Source: Globodera rostochiensis
Lineage: Eukaryota > Nematoda > Chromadorea > Rhabditida > Heteroderidae
Direction: 5' to 3'
Assembly (NCBI GenBank): GCA_018350325.1
Contig: JAEVLN010000020.1
Location: 62,001 to 126,000 of the forward strand
Length of the DNA stretch: 64,000 nucleotides
Part shown: in pieces, positions 36,692 to 50,182 of the stretch
How positions within the stretch are numbered: position 1 is the first letter of the stretch
Layout of the letters: each line of letters begins with the position of its first letter
Program-made: the position numbers and the translations under genes
Notes under the pieces: model-generated
What the model saw: only the letters and a program-made list of their open reading frames with translations
Told to the model about the DNA's origin: nothing
The model's database searches: none

Positions 36692-37452
36692 CAGGGTTGT
36701 CATCGGCAAAACCCTAAAACGTGGAAAACGAATTCAAAACCGTGGAAAAAACGTGGAAATTTTTTTCAAAAACGTGTAAAAATTTTTTATGCCTTTAATT
36801 TCATATAAAATTGTTCGAACTATCATTAAAGCACATATTTATCACCACTTTTCACCATTTTGAGCAAATTTGGCTGAGAAAGGAAGTAATTATGCCAGGC
36901 TATAGCCTGAAATTTTTTTCGGAGAGGGGCAGTTTGGGGAAAAAGTTGATATTTAGGGGGTGTCTTTTTTGCATTTTTTGTTAAGGAGTTTTGAAAAATG
37001 CAAATTTTTTGCGAATTCTGCTTCACTTTTACAAATTAGGGGGGGGGGGGGGTCGGCGGTGCCGATAGGCGTCGCCGAGAAAATTTTACATTTTTAATCA
37101 ATTTAGTTAAGGGATTTGCAATCAAAATTTTAAAAATGGCCTTATTTTTTGAAGCTTTTTTAAGAATAGGAGAGGTCTGGCGGCGCCGACAAGCGCCACC
37201 GAAATTTTCTTTTTGAAGATTTTAGAAGATTTGTTAAGAAAATTGGTCCAAATATTGGCGAAATGTTTACAAATTTTTGAAATTATATCCAATAAATTGA
37301 GAGAAAGTCCATTTGAGGCAAAACCGTGGAAAAAACGTGGAAAAAAGCCAAAAACGTGGAAAACGTGACAGCTTTAAAAAACGTGGAAAACCGTGGAAAA
37401 AAACCTCAAAACGTGGAAATTTCCACGTTTTCGTGGTAAAATAACAACCCTG
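36692..37452. mobile_element. hAT-like non-autonomous element C (761 bp)
   Basis: A perfect 8-bp target duplication ATTTAGAT lies at 36,684-36,691 and 37,453-37,460. Ends are CAGGGTTGTCAT on the left and, read inward from the right, CAGGGTTGTTAT. Both subterminal regions carry many copies of AACGTGGAAAA or CCGTGGAAAA. The interior contains the G-tract (37,039-37,052) and two GC hairpins (37,055-37,076 and 37,179-37,200). No transposase is present. The CAGGGTTG start and 8-bp duplication are typical of hAT elements. Confidence 0.9.
37039..37240 (+). mobile_element. G-tract plus GC-hairpin module (in element C)
   Basis: G-tract, hairpin GGCGGTGCC-GATA-GGCGTCGCC, 'gagaaaattttacatt', 'gatttgcaatcaaaatt', then a second hairpin GGCGGCGC-CGACAA-GCGCCACC. 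The order and flanks match element A and the remnant at 50.8 kb. The upstream 'tttgcgaattctgctt' is also shared with element A. Confidence 0.8.
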
Positions 37453-38017
37453 ATTTAGATGATCATTCTCATTGTTTTATATATTAAATTTGTCTTAAAA
37501 GAATTAATTTATTTGGCTGATGAATTGAGACCGAATGTTAGGATGACCGTAAAGTTTGTCCTTATTATAAAATTAAAATAAATCGTTTGTAAGTAATTTT
37601 AACTCGTTTATTATAGTAAAACGTCTTTTTCAATAAATAATATGAGCAATCAAATTTAAAAGATTATTTGTTATAAAATTATTTTATTATGCAACCAAAT
37701 ATATTGATTGCCCTGATTGGAGGTAAGACTATAAAGTGGGCATGAACATGAAATACATATACCCCAAACAAGCAAAAAATAACAGACAGCAACATTCAAT
37801 TACAAAAAACTATAAATGTAGATGATATAAAAATTCCAATGATTAGACTAAACGTGAAAGTGTTTGTTTTAATCAATCAATTTGTCAAAGCGTACCAGAT
37901 CAAATACCTCAAGCTGCTGAAACGATGGAGATACCGTCTATTATCCGTTCACAGGCTCTTCAGAACATCCCCAATAATTCTGAATAATATTACAATTTAA
38001 TTATTAAATAAAAAATC

Positions 38018-38285
38018 TTTTTTAAATTTTATTGTACTCTTTGTTTTTGTAATTGTAATTTTTTCTTTTAATTTTTATTTTAACAAAAAATAATTTCAAA
38101 AATTAATTTAGTTCTATTTAAAAAAATCCGTTTACATTTTTAACTTAATTCCTTTTGATTTGATATTCAATTCTTATATACCTGAGTTTTCTTCAATACA
38201 CGCCTAGCTTTAGTTTAAGGCTTGATTTTTACTTTTTATCTTCTTTTTTTTATTTTTTTTTTAAATTGCTCTGTCACATTTTACC
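38018..38285 (-). repeat. Dispersed repeat R3, inverted copy
   Basis: Reverse complement of 17,105-17,357; see that entry for shared stretches. The match runs from 'attgtactctttg' to 'ctgtcacatttta' with small indels. Confidence 0.75.
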
Positions 38286-41200
38286 TTCGCTCTCAATTAT
38301 TAATTGTATGTTACTTAATAATTTTAGTTTTTAGATATATTTTCTGTGATAGTAAAAATTATGATTTTTCGCTTTATTTTGTGCTGTTTTCCACTGGTAT
38401 TCCAAAGCCACAAATTTTCAAAATACTGATTTAGTTGATATCTTCAATAATAATTATATAATGAATTTTAAAATTTATTTTTAACTCAAATTGATCTTTT
38501 TTATGTAAATTTTTCTCATCTTGAGATAAACTTAAACAAATTGACAACGGCGGTTCAGCAAACCATAATACCAAAAATAATTCAAATCTTTAAAGAATTT
38601 TAAAATAAGTTCAATATTGAGTGAAATAACAAATAAATAAAAATATTACAAAAGAAATAAGTGAATTTGATTGTACACATAAAAATACGAAGGGCTCATA
38701 CTAGCAAAACAAACGCAATTTAGTTGATAAATAAACATTATTTTGAAAATTTAACACTAATATATAACCAAAAATATCATGAATTTTTTTTTAAATAAAC
38801 AAAATTTTAAATGTTAATTCATTTTTTTATATAAATGTTTTTGTTTAGGGACTCATTTCATAATTATCTTCATCACATACTTTTAAAATTTTTAATATAA
38901 TCGTTTTTTGATTTATTTAAACTATTTATCACATAATTAAATTTTTAAGATTAAATAAAAATAAAATTTATAAAGCACTGTTAATTGGTTCAGTCGCTGC
39001 TTGCTTTTATTATTATGTAATTTACTAAGCATATTTTTAAATATTTTGTAAGCAAATCAAATCATCATTTTATTGTTTAATTTAAAATTCAGTTTTTTCA
39101 TAATTAACCTTTTATGTAGTTCCGTTGTGTTGACACCAGGAACATTACATCGGATTCCAAAAAACGATGCAAGAAAAATGTTTTCATCTAAAGAGCCAAA
39201 AAAGGCATAAAAAAATGATTGCAAATTTGGTGTAATCTTCAATATTGTATTAAGAAAGAAAAACATAAATAACTATTTTTAATCAAACAAGGCATAATGG
39301 AATAAAAAATCAAATATTCTTTGGTCATGAATGTCACAAGTTTTTGGTACCGCACGAGAAAAATGCCTTCCCCTTCCTCCACTAGCATCAAGTTGAAGGA
39401 TTATAAGTAAGATAATAAAAAAATAGAATAAATAAATAAATAAAATTAATATTAATTTATCATTAACAACTTCAAAGAAAGATTGTCACATACTGAAGTA
39501 AGAACACGAGAAGTTCAAAATAATTCAAAATGTAAAATAAGACGCTAAGCAGTCACTCTTAATTCTTTCAAAAATTATTACACTTTACAAAAATATTTTA
39601 TATATCGAAAAAACAAATTCTTTTAGACAATCTTGGCTCGAGTCATCTAGCATTTTCGGACGACAAAATTGTGTTTTAAATATATTATATAATTTAATAG
39701 AATTAATATAGGCAGAAAATATATTTGTCATAAAGGTATTTCCAATATTTTTATTATATCGTTGAGGTTCACTTAAATTCAACAAAATTACAGATTATTT
39801 TAAGATTTAACGTTTTAATTTTAAAAAACAGAAATGTAAGCAGTACCACTATTATAAAAAATAAAAATTATATTACCTAACTACTAATAACTGTTATGAT
39901 ATGTAATAAAGTAATAAAAATATAAAATAGCGATTTCCATCTATATGTTTAGAAAGTTAACAAATAAAATTAATTAAAAAAATAAATTAATTATTTTCTA
40001 AGTAAGAAAAGGCCAAAACGTGCAGCGACGTTACAGCTTTTGCTGCAGAAACACATTAAATTATGCAAACACAAATAAAAAAATATTATTAATCCAAATA
40101 TAACAATAAAGTTTGAAAAGGTAAAAATGAATTGAAAGTTTGTTTTGTTAAAACAATTTAAAATTTTTATCAATATGCCCCCCATATGCTTTTTAAAATT
40201 TGAGCCGGTTCAAAACTGAGTTTCCAATTAAAAAATTTGAATATAAAATTGAATAAACGTTATATATAAATAAATAAATAAAACTAAATAAAAACCAAAA
40301 GGACTATGCAAAAATTATTATTAAAAAAATCAAACACATTCTCAAAAAAAGGGACCAACAAACAATATTTTAAAAGTTTAAAAAATTTTACATCTAAATT
40401 TTTGAAACAAAAAGAGACAATCCTAAAAAACAAAATTTAAATATACTATAAAATGAACTAATGAAAAAAGAATTATAAAAATAGTTCCTTTAATTGATGA
40501 GCAACTAAAATTCTTTCAAAAATAATACATGTTATCATTAGCACCTATTAATAAAGTTGGCGCACAGAATAAAAATCTAATAAATCTCATTTCGCTATGA
40601 AACTTAAAGAATACCTTTCAATAAAAGAAAACACCTTAAAACTGCAAGGATACGCTGCACCATATGTGTAAATATTAATTTTTTGTTGTAAACAAAATTA
40701 AAATATGTAGCTAAAAAGAACAAACTAGCTTTAAAATGAGGAAGAATAAAACTTAGAAATCATAATTAAACAACTAATAATTTATAAGCAAAAAACCAAT
40801 TCATTTTACCGAAACAGGAATACACAATGAAGTGCCTCGTGCAGGGCGTTACATCTTTTGTTGGCCAAAGCAGTTTGTCTTTCTTCTTTTTTTTAGTGCA
40901 AATAGAAATAATTAAATTAAAGCATTGTTTTACCTACAATTATGTATTTAAATGGCACAATTAAATTCTTAAAAGTAAGCTATAACGTCGCTAAAAACAG
41001 AGTTAAGACAATTAAAATTAAACAAAATATGAAATTGTACAAGCATTTATACTTTTATAACTTTTTCTCAACTTGCAATGCATTATATTAACAGAGCTAC
41101 AGGACAACCCATATCAACAATCTAATAAACAAAAGTGTGACAGCTAAAAAATATTAAAGATAAGAAAATAAAAAAGTATAATTAACATAAATACGATTTT

Positions 41201-41523
41201 ATGAGACGTGTTTATTATACTAAAAAATTAATATATTCAAAGCCAACTTAACAAATAGTTTGCAAAATCAAAATGTTATGATAAATTAAAACATATAAAA
41301 AAACACGAAAGATAGAACAGAACGTAAGAAACCAATTATAAGTATCATCAAATGTTGCTAAAAAAAAGCACCTATTAATATCAAGTGCCAATTAGATAAA
41401 CATTAATGCTTTAAAAGAAATATGATTCCAACGTATTGTAAGTTTTATATATTAAATAAAGAAAAAAATAATTTCATAAGCCCCTTGCAAGTTAAAGAAT
41501 AAAGCTATTCAAACAATGAAAAA

Positions 41524-41688
41524 ATGGAACTCTCGCCAAGTACAGGGAAACGCGCGGGGTTGGCCCTCGTTGCTCACGTTTCTGTGCTTGACCAACGGCC
41601 ATGGATTTACTTAACAAAATGGAGCAATTCATCGCGGACGCAAGCTTATCTTTTAACAAACATTTCATTTTTTTTGCTTAAATTTTGA
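41524..41688 (+). other. GC-rich islet with 54-codon ATG frame
   Basis: A markedly GC-rich stretch of about 120 bp in A-rich DNA. On + an ATG frame runs 54 codons (MELSPSTGKRAGLALVAHVS, later DQRPWIYLTKWSN) to TGA. On - an ATG frame of 46 codons (41,632 down to 41,492) is also open, including MAVGQAQKREQRGPTPRVSL. Strong composition contrast suggests an exon or inserted fragment. No family recognised and no strand preference beyond frame length. Confidence 0.2.
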
Positions 41689-43770
41689 AATTTATCAAAT
41701 GTTTTAATAAAAGCTAAATCAATTTAACTTACACAGCGTTTGAAAATTTGAATATTAAAAATTTTTACATTGCAAATATATATTTATCATTAAATTGATT
41801 TTGTAATTTAAACAAAAATTTTAAAAATGACAGAGTGAATAAATAGCTTTTAAATTACGGAAAAGTAATTATTTGTTTTTTTGCCTTTAATTATATTTTT
41901 TCGATTATCAATTAAAATAAATAAATTTTGCTCAATTTATTTTATCATACATAAGTAAGCTCTCTCAATACCTACACAGTTCTTAATTTTTCAATTTATG
42001 ATTTTATTATAATTATTTAGATACACAATGTCATAATCGTTCTTTGATTATTTCCTAAGGACTTTTGTATAAATTATTTTTTGGAGTTTCTCACAAATTC
42101 TTCGGCTTAAGCTTTTCATCACCAAAAAATTTAATTAAGAACGTGTTCCATTTCTTTGATTTCTTTTTTTGATTATTTTTCTTAAGCGGTTTTTTTATAT
42201 TTATAAAGCGTTTAAAATTCTTTTGACTATGTTGTTTAAATTTTAATATTTTATTTTTTTTATTCATTAAATAAGCATTTAGTATTTATTAATTCAATTT
42301 TTACTTAATTTTTCAAGTTTAAAAAGTTTCACATTTATTTTTGGGGTGAACGTTGCCAGCTTCTAAACGCATCTGTAATAAACGCAATAATCTCCAGTTT
42401 AATAATTTACGTTAATATTATAAATTGCTTTTTAAATAATAATTTGTTAGCACATTCAAAAAATAAATCAATATATTGTTAAATTTACTTTAATACAATT
42501 TTATTTTAAATTGGAAACTTTATATTTCTTAATTTAAATCCAAAATAATTTAATATTTATTTTATATTTTTATCTAGGATTTGAATCTTTATGCTCAACT
42601 TAAAACATTTTTAACAATTAATTCGTTTGATGTTTAAATGTAATTAATTTCTTATAATTCTTTTTTAATTTAGGATTTCGCAATTTGTAAATAGTTTAAA
42701 CATTTATTTTAGTAAATTAATCAAATTTTATATTATAACAAATTTTCCATTTTTACCATTTTAATTGGTTTTTTGTTTGTCTGATAAAATGAACGAATTT
42801 GCGCAATTAGCGTTTAACGAAAGTGTTGACAGCAAACATTTAAATATTGTTATTAACCTTTTAACATTTATTTTATTACTGCCCTTTTATTGCATTACAT
42901 CAGTAATTTATTTTACATTTTATTTTTATTCTACATTTTTATATTTTTTAAATTTGGTTTACGCAGTAATTGCGGGACTTGTACAAAACAGCACTCCAAT
43001 ACATTCGTTCCGTTCGCGCCACTGTTCGGCGTATTCGAATTTACATCATAAATAAGAATCCAACATATTTTTAAGTTTTGTTTAAGATTTAAAAAAACAA
43101 ACTTATTTGTTGAGCATTTCTTTTCTTTTTAAATTGTTTTTTAAATATACAATTAAAAGTTTAATGATTTTTTTGTTTACAAATTTTGTGTTTTTATCCA
43201 TGCTCGTAAGGCTCGCATAAAAATATTTATTTAATTCAAGACAATTCCCACGCGATTTCGGACACTTTTATAGTTTAAGCCGCTGGATTCGTTTATCCGA
43301 TTAATGAATTCTATTTAATTTTTTTGACTCAATTGATATTTTATCTCGATAATTTTTTTATTACATAAGTAAGTAAATATTTTTAGTTTTCCTATATAGC
43401 CTAATTTAAGGTTTGGCTTTTTTCTACTCAAAGATTTGTTTATCATTTTTATTACGCGAATTATTTTTAAATGTTTAGACAACATGTTCTTTTGTTAAAA
43501 AGATTTTGATATGAGATTTTTATTTACTATAAGTCATAAAGTTTAAAAATAGTTCTGCTACATAAATTTGTATCCTTTGCTTTATTTATATTTATTTGCA
43601 AGTTTTAATTATAATTGTATTTGCTCTTTTCATATTTCTCGAGTTTATTTATTAAACACTGAAGCATTTACTTTATTCTGTATGTCTTCCGACTTCGTTG
43701 GTGCATCTGAAATAATAGTAGCGTTTATACCCACATAAATATTAAACGTTTTATAGTCTATTTTTATATT

Positions 43771-44279
43771 TAGTTTACTTTTTTGATCATTTTATTTTTT
43801 TAAGAAATAGTGTGCCAAAAAGAGAGAGTTAGACGACGAGAGTAATTTGGGCATCAACGCACCCCATCCAAAATTTTTTTTAGTTTACTTTTTTGATCAT
43901 TTTATTTTTTTAAGAAATAGTGTGCCAAAAAGAGAGAGTCAGATGACGAGAGTAATTTGGGCATCAACGCACCCCATCTAAAAATTGTTTAGTTTACTTA
44001 TTTTGAACATTTTATTTTTTTAAGAAATAGTGTGCCAAAAAGAGAGAGTTAGACGACGAGAGTAATTTGGGCATCAACGCACCCCATCCAAAATTTTTTT
44101 TAGTTTACTTTTTTGATCATTTTATTTTTTAAAGAAATAGTGTGCTAAAAAGAGAGAGTCAGACGGTTAGAGTAATTTGGTCATCAACGCACCCCATCTA
44201 ATAATTTTTTAGTTACTTTTTTAAACATTTTTTGAAGAAATAGTGTGCTAAAAAGAGAGAGTCAGACGGTTAGAGTAAT
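43771..44279 (+). repeat. Satellite array A (about 110-bp unit, 4-5 copies)
   Basis: Successive unit starts ('agtttac', or 'agttac' in the last) at 43,772, 43,882, 43,991, 44,102 and 44,211 give a period of 109-111 bp. Each unit has a variable AT part and a conserved part: 'gaaatagtgtgc', 'aaaagagagagt', 'agacg', 'agagtaatttgg' and 'catcaacgcaccccatc'. The same satellite forms arrays B and C. Confidence 0.95.
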
Positions 44280-44811
44280 GCTTTATTTTAAGAATCATTT
44301 GTATCACGGGAATTAGGTTTTAAACTAAAAAATGGTTTGTAGATACTTTTTATAACAAAAATGCATACAAATACTCAATATATCTTTAACAATAATTGGA
44401 ATTTAAAAAACTAATTAGAATAACGATTCAATAGTTTTTAATGAATTCAAATTACAATTATGAAATTTATCTGTTTTTTACTTAGTTTATTAAAAATTTT
44501 GTTATTAAATGAACATCATACTTGATAAACTGATTAAATTTTTTGTAAATATTAATTGATTCGAATGATTAAATAAATTGGAGTTGAATTTTTTATTTGG
44601 TCACAACATGCAGTTTGCTCGCTGATTAGTCTGTATTTACTTTAAATTAATTTGTTTTTATGCTTTACATTAATTCATTTTAATTAACTCTATTTTTTTT
44701 GTTAAAATTACAATTAATTTATATGACCATTTTTTTTTTAATTTTATGCTTCAATTTTATGCAAAGTTTTTTCAACATTTTCTTATACATTTTGGTTTTG
44801 TTAATCCGTGA

Positions 44812-44890
44812 GGGACCTCGTCCCGGCCCGATTCGAGTCCCCGCTTCGCTCGTTGGGTAAAGCTGTTGTCGGCGAGGATGAAAGCCAACT
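44812..44890 (+). other. GC-rich islet, possible exon
   Basis: A GC-rich stretch between 'ttaatccgtgag' and the donor-like 'ttggg|taaag', open in several + frames. It contains GATTCGAGTCC, one change from a box B, but no box A at tRNA distance, so a tRNA is rejected. Confidence 0.15.
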
Positions 44891-46979
44891 CCCCTTTATT
44901 TGTTATTTTCAATCGTTATTTCCAAATTTAACATTATATTTAGTTGTCTTTTATAATGCGTGTATATGACAGTAGTCAAAATACTTAATAGCTAGCCCTT
45001 TTTTTAAAAGCAGCATTTGTTCACCTTATTTTTAAAGCAAATTTTTCAAAATAAAAAATTTTTCCATTGTACATTTTATTTGTATTTAAGTTTATTTAAA
45101 TGTTTTGTTAAAAGAATATTCATTCAGCTTGAAGTAAGGGTTTTGTAAATTACATTTTATTTTAATTTACACATTAATTATTTTATTTAATACTTCCGGG
45201 GGTTTTCTCATATTGTTTTTAGGTATGCTGTTAGGAAGCGTCATACAAATTAAAATTTAATTTATTCAAGCACCTTTCCTTGAATTGCAACAATTCGTAT
45301 TGTATATTTTTTTGTTGAGTTTTTGGTTATGTTATGCTTGAGTTTAGCAAGCAAAATGATTACATTTCTTGTTTTGATAATAACAAATTAAATGTTCTTA
45401 CTCGCCAAAAAGAAAAAAAAAATATTGTAAAATAAATTATTTAAGACTGAAGACTTTAGAGGTTTAATGAGTTTTTTACACTGTTCAGTGTGCACACCAT
45501 GATGCTGTAAATGAGTCGTTCATATGAACTTTTGGCCCTTGATTTCTAAGGCTATTTAAATTTTTTGATGCTTTATTTTTTTTAAAATTTATTTAGCTAT
45601 AATATACACAAAAATTATTTATTTATTTTGGTAAAGTTTGGTAGGTGTTATTTTGTTTTTGTTGTTTTTTGTGATTATACAATTTTAGACGCTTCAACTT
45701 TTCAACTCTTATTAATCTATTTTTTTATTATTCATATTTATCAGAAGTCCCGGCACATACGCATATTATTAGGTAGTAGAATATATAGAATCTTTTTTAT
45801 AATATACAATACAATTATCATTCATCAACATTTGCTACACTTTAAGAACGTAATTTTTATTTTCGCGCCAATAAGCTTTCCGATAAAACAAATCCTTTTA
45901 AATTTCAGCACATTTAATATTCGAATTTTAACTGTCAAGGACAAATTATTTTATTTTATTGAACATTTTTTGTACAAATCAATTGCATTAATAAATAGTT
46001 AAATTCAAATTTTAATTCACTCAGAGTTGCATGAAATTTTACGCTGCTCAAAAAACTTTTGATTTTAAAAAAAGTATTGAATTTTAACAATTTATAATAC
46101 TTAGGGTTATAAAAATGGTAATGAAATTTTAAGGATTTATACGTAAGTGTATTTTATATATTTTTTTGACCATTCCACGTTTCTTTATCACGGCAACTGT
46201 TTCTTTTACCCCGGCGACATTTTTTGGACTTGAGGCTTCAATTTTCTACAAGTTTTAATAAATGTCCCTTTAAAATCTACTTTTATCTTCTTTGATAAAT
46301 TAATTTTTAATAGTAGAATGTAAGATTTCTTTAAAAACTGAATCATTACTATACAAACAAATTTTCCTTAACTCTAAACTTTGGTAAAAACGTTTTAATA
46401 TGTAATATTATTATATATATTTTGTCTTTTATTGGTTGGGGTTGTTACAGATTCTTTTATTAATTGTTGAATCATTAACATCAATTTTGTGTCCGTATTC
46501 CCATTATGGTGTCTGCCTTTTAACAAACTTAATGATTATAAATTAATTGATACGTTTTAATTTTAGATTTTGTAATCTTGGCGCAAACCCATTTTTGTTT
46601 AAATCGGCCAAAGGAAAATTTGTCCGCTTTATTTTCATGAAATAAATAATTAATTTATATAATTATATTCGCCAGTTTTAATGCTTGTCACTTAATTGGG
46701 TCATTCCTGCGCTTTCAAACGCACAAATTTTAAAAAGCAAGTTCCGAAATGTAGCAAAAATTTACTCCTTGTTAATTGTCAAATTGATTTTGATTTTAAT
46801 TGTCTTTTTCCCATTGTATTTATATGTGTGCGCAAACTCGTCACGGTGAAAAACGACTTGATGATATTGTATTAATTGTTTATTTAATTTTTTTAAAATT
46901 ATTTTAAATGATTTAATTAATACAAAATTATGTAAACATTTAGTTTTAACAATTTGATGATAAATAAAATATTAAATGT

Positions 46980-47640
46980 ATTGACAATTGAGATAAGATA
47001 ATATTTGAAGCAATATTCATTTTTTAAAGAATTAAAAAAAACATCAATGTAATTAGTTTATATTTTTCAAAAAGTAATAAATTATCTAAAAGAGAGAAAT
47101 CCGAGGCCAATAAACACCACAAAAATAAAATTGTTGCGTCAAAAATTATATAGTAAAAATAAAAAATATTTCTTTCTTTTTAATCTTACACGATCGATTA
47201 AATTTTATACGTTAAACAAAAGTCCTATACGATTAAGGCAATCTTTTGTTTACTAGAATCATTATTTATAATGTTTTATGTTTACATGAATTAACAAAAT
47301 TCAACTCCACAAGCATACTCACAAAATAAAAAATACAAATAAATGTTCATTAAATAAAAACTCTTTCTTTTACCATTTAATTTTCACGCAATTTTAAACC
47401 ATTCCATTGCATTCATTTTCCAGTCCTCTTAATTTCTTTTTAATGAATAAAAAAACTGGGATATCAAATTACTTTTATTTTTTATTCTTTATAAACTTAC
47501 GTTTTTATATTATTAAAAGTTTAAAAAATTTAATATAACTTTGCCCACATTTTATTCAAATCCCAAACGAAGAAAATAGGTTAAAAAAATTAATGGTTTG
47601 AACAATATGTTAGGTTATTATGTATTTATTTTAATTTTAT
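46980..47640. other. A-rich skew block
   Basis: Short A-rich block, partly mixed after 47.38 kb. I see no gene or repeat in it. Confidence 0.5.
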
Positions 47641-48721
47641 TTATACGCATCAATACAAATCATTAGAGATTATTATACTCAATTAAGTGCTAATGCTTAA
47701 TTATTATGTTTTTGTAGAAAATAAAGATTGCTATTTTTAATTCGAATTCGGTTATACATTTCTTATCACCAAAAAAATGTCTTTGGTGATTTTGTTACTG
47801 AATACCTTGCATTTGGACGCGTTAGCATTTTTTCAATATTGATTCTGACAATATTATTTAATTTTTAAGAAGATTAGAATAATTTTATGTGCTTTATCTT
47901 TCTTTCACAATCATTGCAAATGCTTACATTTTTAAATAAATACAATGGCAATCGGCATCCATTCTAGTTGCACAAAAGCCATTCATGATTTTTTGTAATT
48001 CTATGGTCTTTATTATCATTTTTTATTTTTTTTTAGTTTAGAGTTTTAAAATAATTAATTTTCTAGGTATTTTGTATTTTAAATTGTGAAGCTGTGAAAC
48101 ATCTCAAGTTGAAGTGCACAATTTTCCAAAAAAGCCATTGAATCATTTGTATTAGATTTATTTAATTGTTGCTAATGTAAATTAATTTAGTAATTTCACC
48201 AGCAGATTGAATATTTTGTCTTTTTACGTTCGATTGAATACACTTGCAAATTTTCATTCCGTTTATTTATTGAATTTAATTAAAACTATTATAATAATAT
48301 TTTAAATTTCAAAAACCAAATAAAAATTTTATTTACACTTGTAAGTTTAATATCTCAAAAATGTTGACTGGATTTTTTTAAAAAGTATTTTTGTTCATGT
48401 GAATATGCTAATTCTTCACATTTAGTATAGATACAAATTTAAACAATCGTTGAAAACAATCATTATAACAACTTTTAAATTTGGTTAATTTAATTTTGAT
48501 CGAGCTTGGCTAGTTGTTAGCATACAATCCAATCATACAATTTGAAGTATTAGCCTGTTTGTATATATAGAATCATTTACAAATTTTAAATAATATTTTT
48601 ATCTGCATTTATTTTAAATTTAATATTAGGTAGCCTGAAATGAATTAATTAGGAATTCACTTTACAAACTATTTATTCATTTTGTATATTAATAACTTTT
48701 TTTAATTAAAAAAAAATTGTT

Positions 48722-48760
48722 TTTAACTTGAATTTACGGTTGTTCGAATTTACGGTTGTT
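48722..48760 (+). repeat. Short tandem duplication
   Basis: Two copies of 'gaatttacggttgttc' in direct succession. Confidence 0.7.
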
Positions 48761-50182
48761 CTAATATAAATAATATATTTTTATTCACTCTATATTTGTT
48801 ATCTTTAATTGATTTTTTTTATTGCATAGTATTCATGTGTTTTTTAGCAGTTGTATTTGCGTAACTAATGAATGTAGCTTATATTCTTAATAATATAATT
48901 CGATTTTTTGATATGATTAAATTAATTATCGAGTTAAAATTTTGAAAATAAAAACCTTTTATTTTGGGTTTTTTAATATAACATTTTACTTTATGTGAAT
49001 AAAATTTCATAAGAATTTGGGGCGTACAAATTCTATTGTATCGTTTAGTTATTTTTTTAGCATTAATTATTAAGCCATTTTTGAATAGATGATGTAAAAT
49101 GGTCCCTTGCACATACGGTGTACAATGTTGTTTACTTCAGCCTTCATACATTCTTGTGTAATATATATGTATTTATAAAATTCTTACTCCTTATGTTAGT
49201 TTCGGAGTCTTTTAATTTTTAATTTTTTTTGGGAAAAATATCAAACAATAATATTAATCTTAATTATATCAATCATCTTATGATCTTGGCAACATTTATA
49301 ACGTGTCCGGGATATTTCAAATATTCATTTGTGTTCAACTGTTCCCATATTAGAAATTTAGAATGTATTTAGTAAATCTGTGAAACAAAATATTATTTTA
49401 TTGAGAATATGTTGCTTGTTAAACAAACTTAATTTAGCTATGTATTTGGTGATTAAGCCTATATAATTTTTCTCTTTAAGCTCTTATGTTTAGCCATTTT
49501 TTAAGGTTACTTGAGTTAACTTTTTGGTTAATAATTCTTTAAAATTTAAGCTTCGCAACATATTTTTCCATGTACGATGAAACCCCTTGGTGCTCGCCTT
49601 GGGACTCTTTAAACGCATAAGCACTTAATATTAAATCTTAAAAAGAAATAATCAATTTGTGTCTGCAAGACCGTAATTTATCGACATTAAATGCTTTTTT
49701 ATAAAAATTTGCTATTATTCTCATATTGATCGATTCATAATAATTAATTTCTACTCCCAGAATTAAAGTTCAATTATTATTAACGTGCTGAAAAACCTCA
49801 TGCTTGATGGCGCGACTGAGCAAATTTCCGGGTTTTAATACAACATTAACAGTTTATATGATTATGTTTTATTTTCATTTATTTTTTATTTAAGATTGGA
49901 GCGTATGAAACGGAATAACTACTTTTTATTAATCAAACTAGAATATTTTTTCTTCATTTTATATTGTAGGTTGTCTGTTGTATTTATTGGTCTTGGGTTT
50001 TCAACTTTAGAATCATAGATAATTTAACAATTAATTGCATGATATTATTATTTTATTTCAAAATTCGTTTAAAAATAAAAACTGCTTTTTAAATAAATTA
50101 TGCCCCAAGACATTTTCTGTATGAAACCTGAAAAAAAATAATTTATTCGCTTCATTTTAATTCTTAATGGGTTTTCCCTCAC

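Larger units (their letters stand above)
34380..37690. other. T-rich skew block
   Basis: T-rich on +. It holds the short repeat R9 copy at 34,933-34,966, a GC-rich islet at 35.08-35.21 kb and hAT-like element C. The frame at 36,383-36,577 is Ile/Phe-rich low-complexity DNA and the minus frame 36,826-37,026 lies inside element C; both are rejected. Confidence 0.6.
37690..41840. other. A-rich skew block with inverted T-rich patch
   Basis: A-rich on + except for a T-rich patch at about 38.0-38.56 kb that is the inverted copy of repeat R3, and mixed DNA at 38.8-39.15 kb. Short frames at 38,222-38,434, 39,057-39,266, 39,585-39,785 and 39,991-40,185 are low-complexity and not supported. One GC-rich islet lies at 41.5-41.65 kb. 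Confidence 0.6.
41840..46980. other. T-rich skew block
   Basis: T-rich on +, with satellite array A at 43.8-44.3 kb and a GC-rich islet at 44.81-44.89 kb. Frames at 42,765-43,055 and 45,628-46,002 are open but mostly Phe/Leu/Ile/Tyr-rich translations of T-rich DNA; only the last 25 codons of the first (VQNSTPIHSFRSRHCSAYSN) look different. No gene is claimed. Confidence 0.6.

Noticed and set aside
44812..44890. tRNA gene
   Set aside because: Contains a near box B but no box A or cloverleaf pairing at the right distance.
45628..46002. 124-codon + frame
   Set aside because: Low-complexity Phe/Ile/Leu/His-rich reading without a compositional change at its borders.
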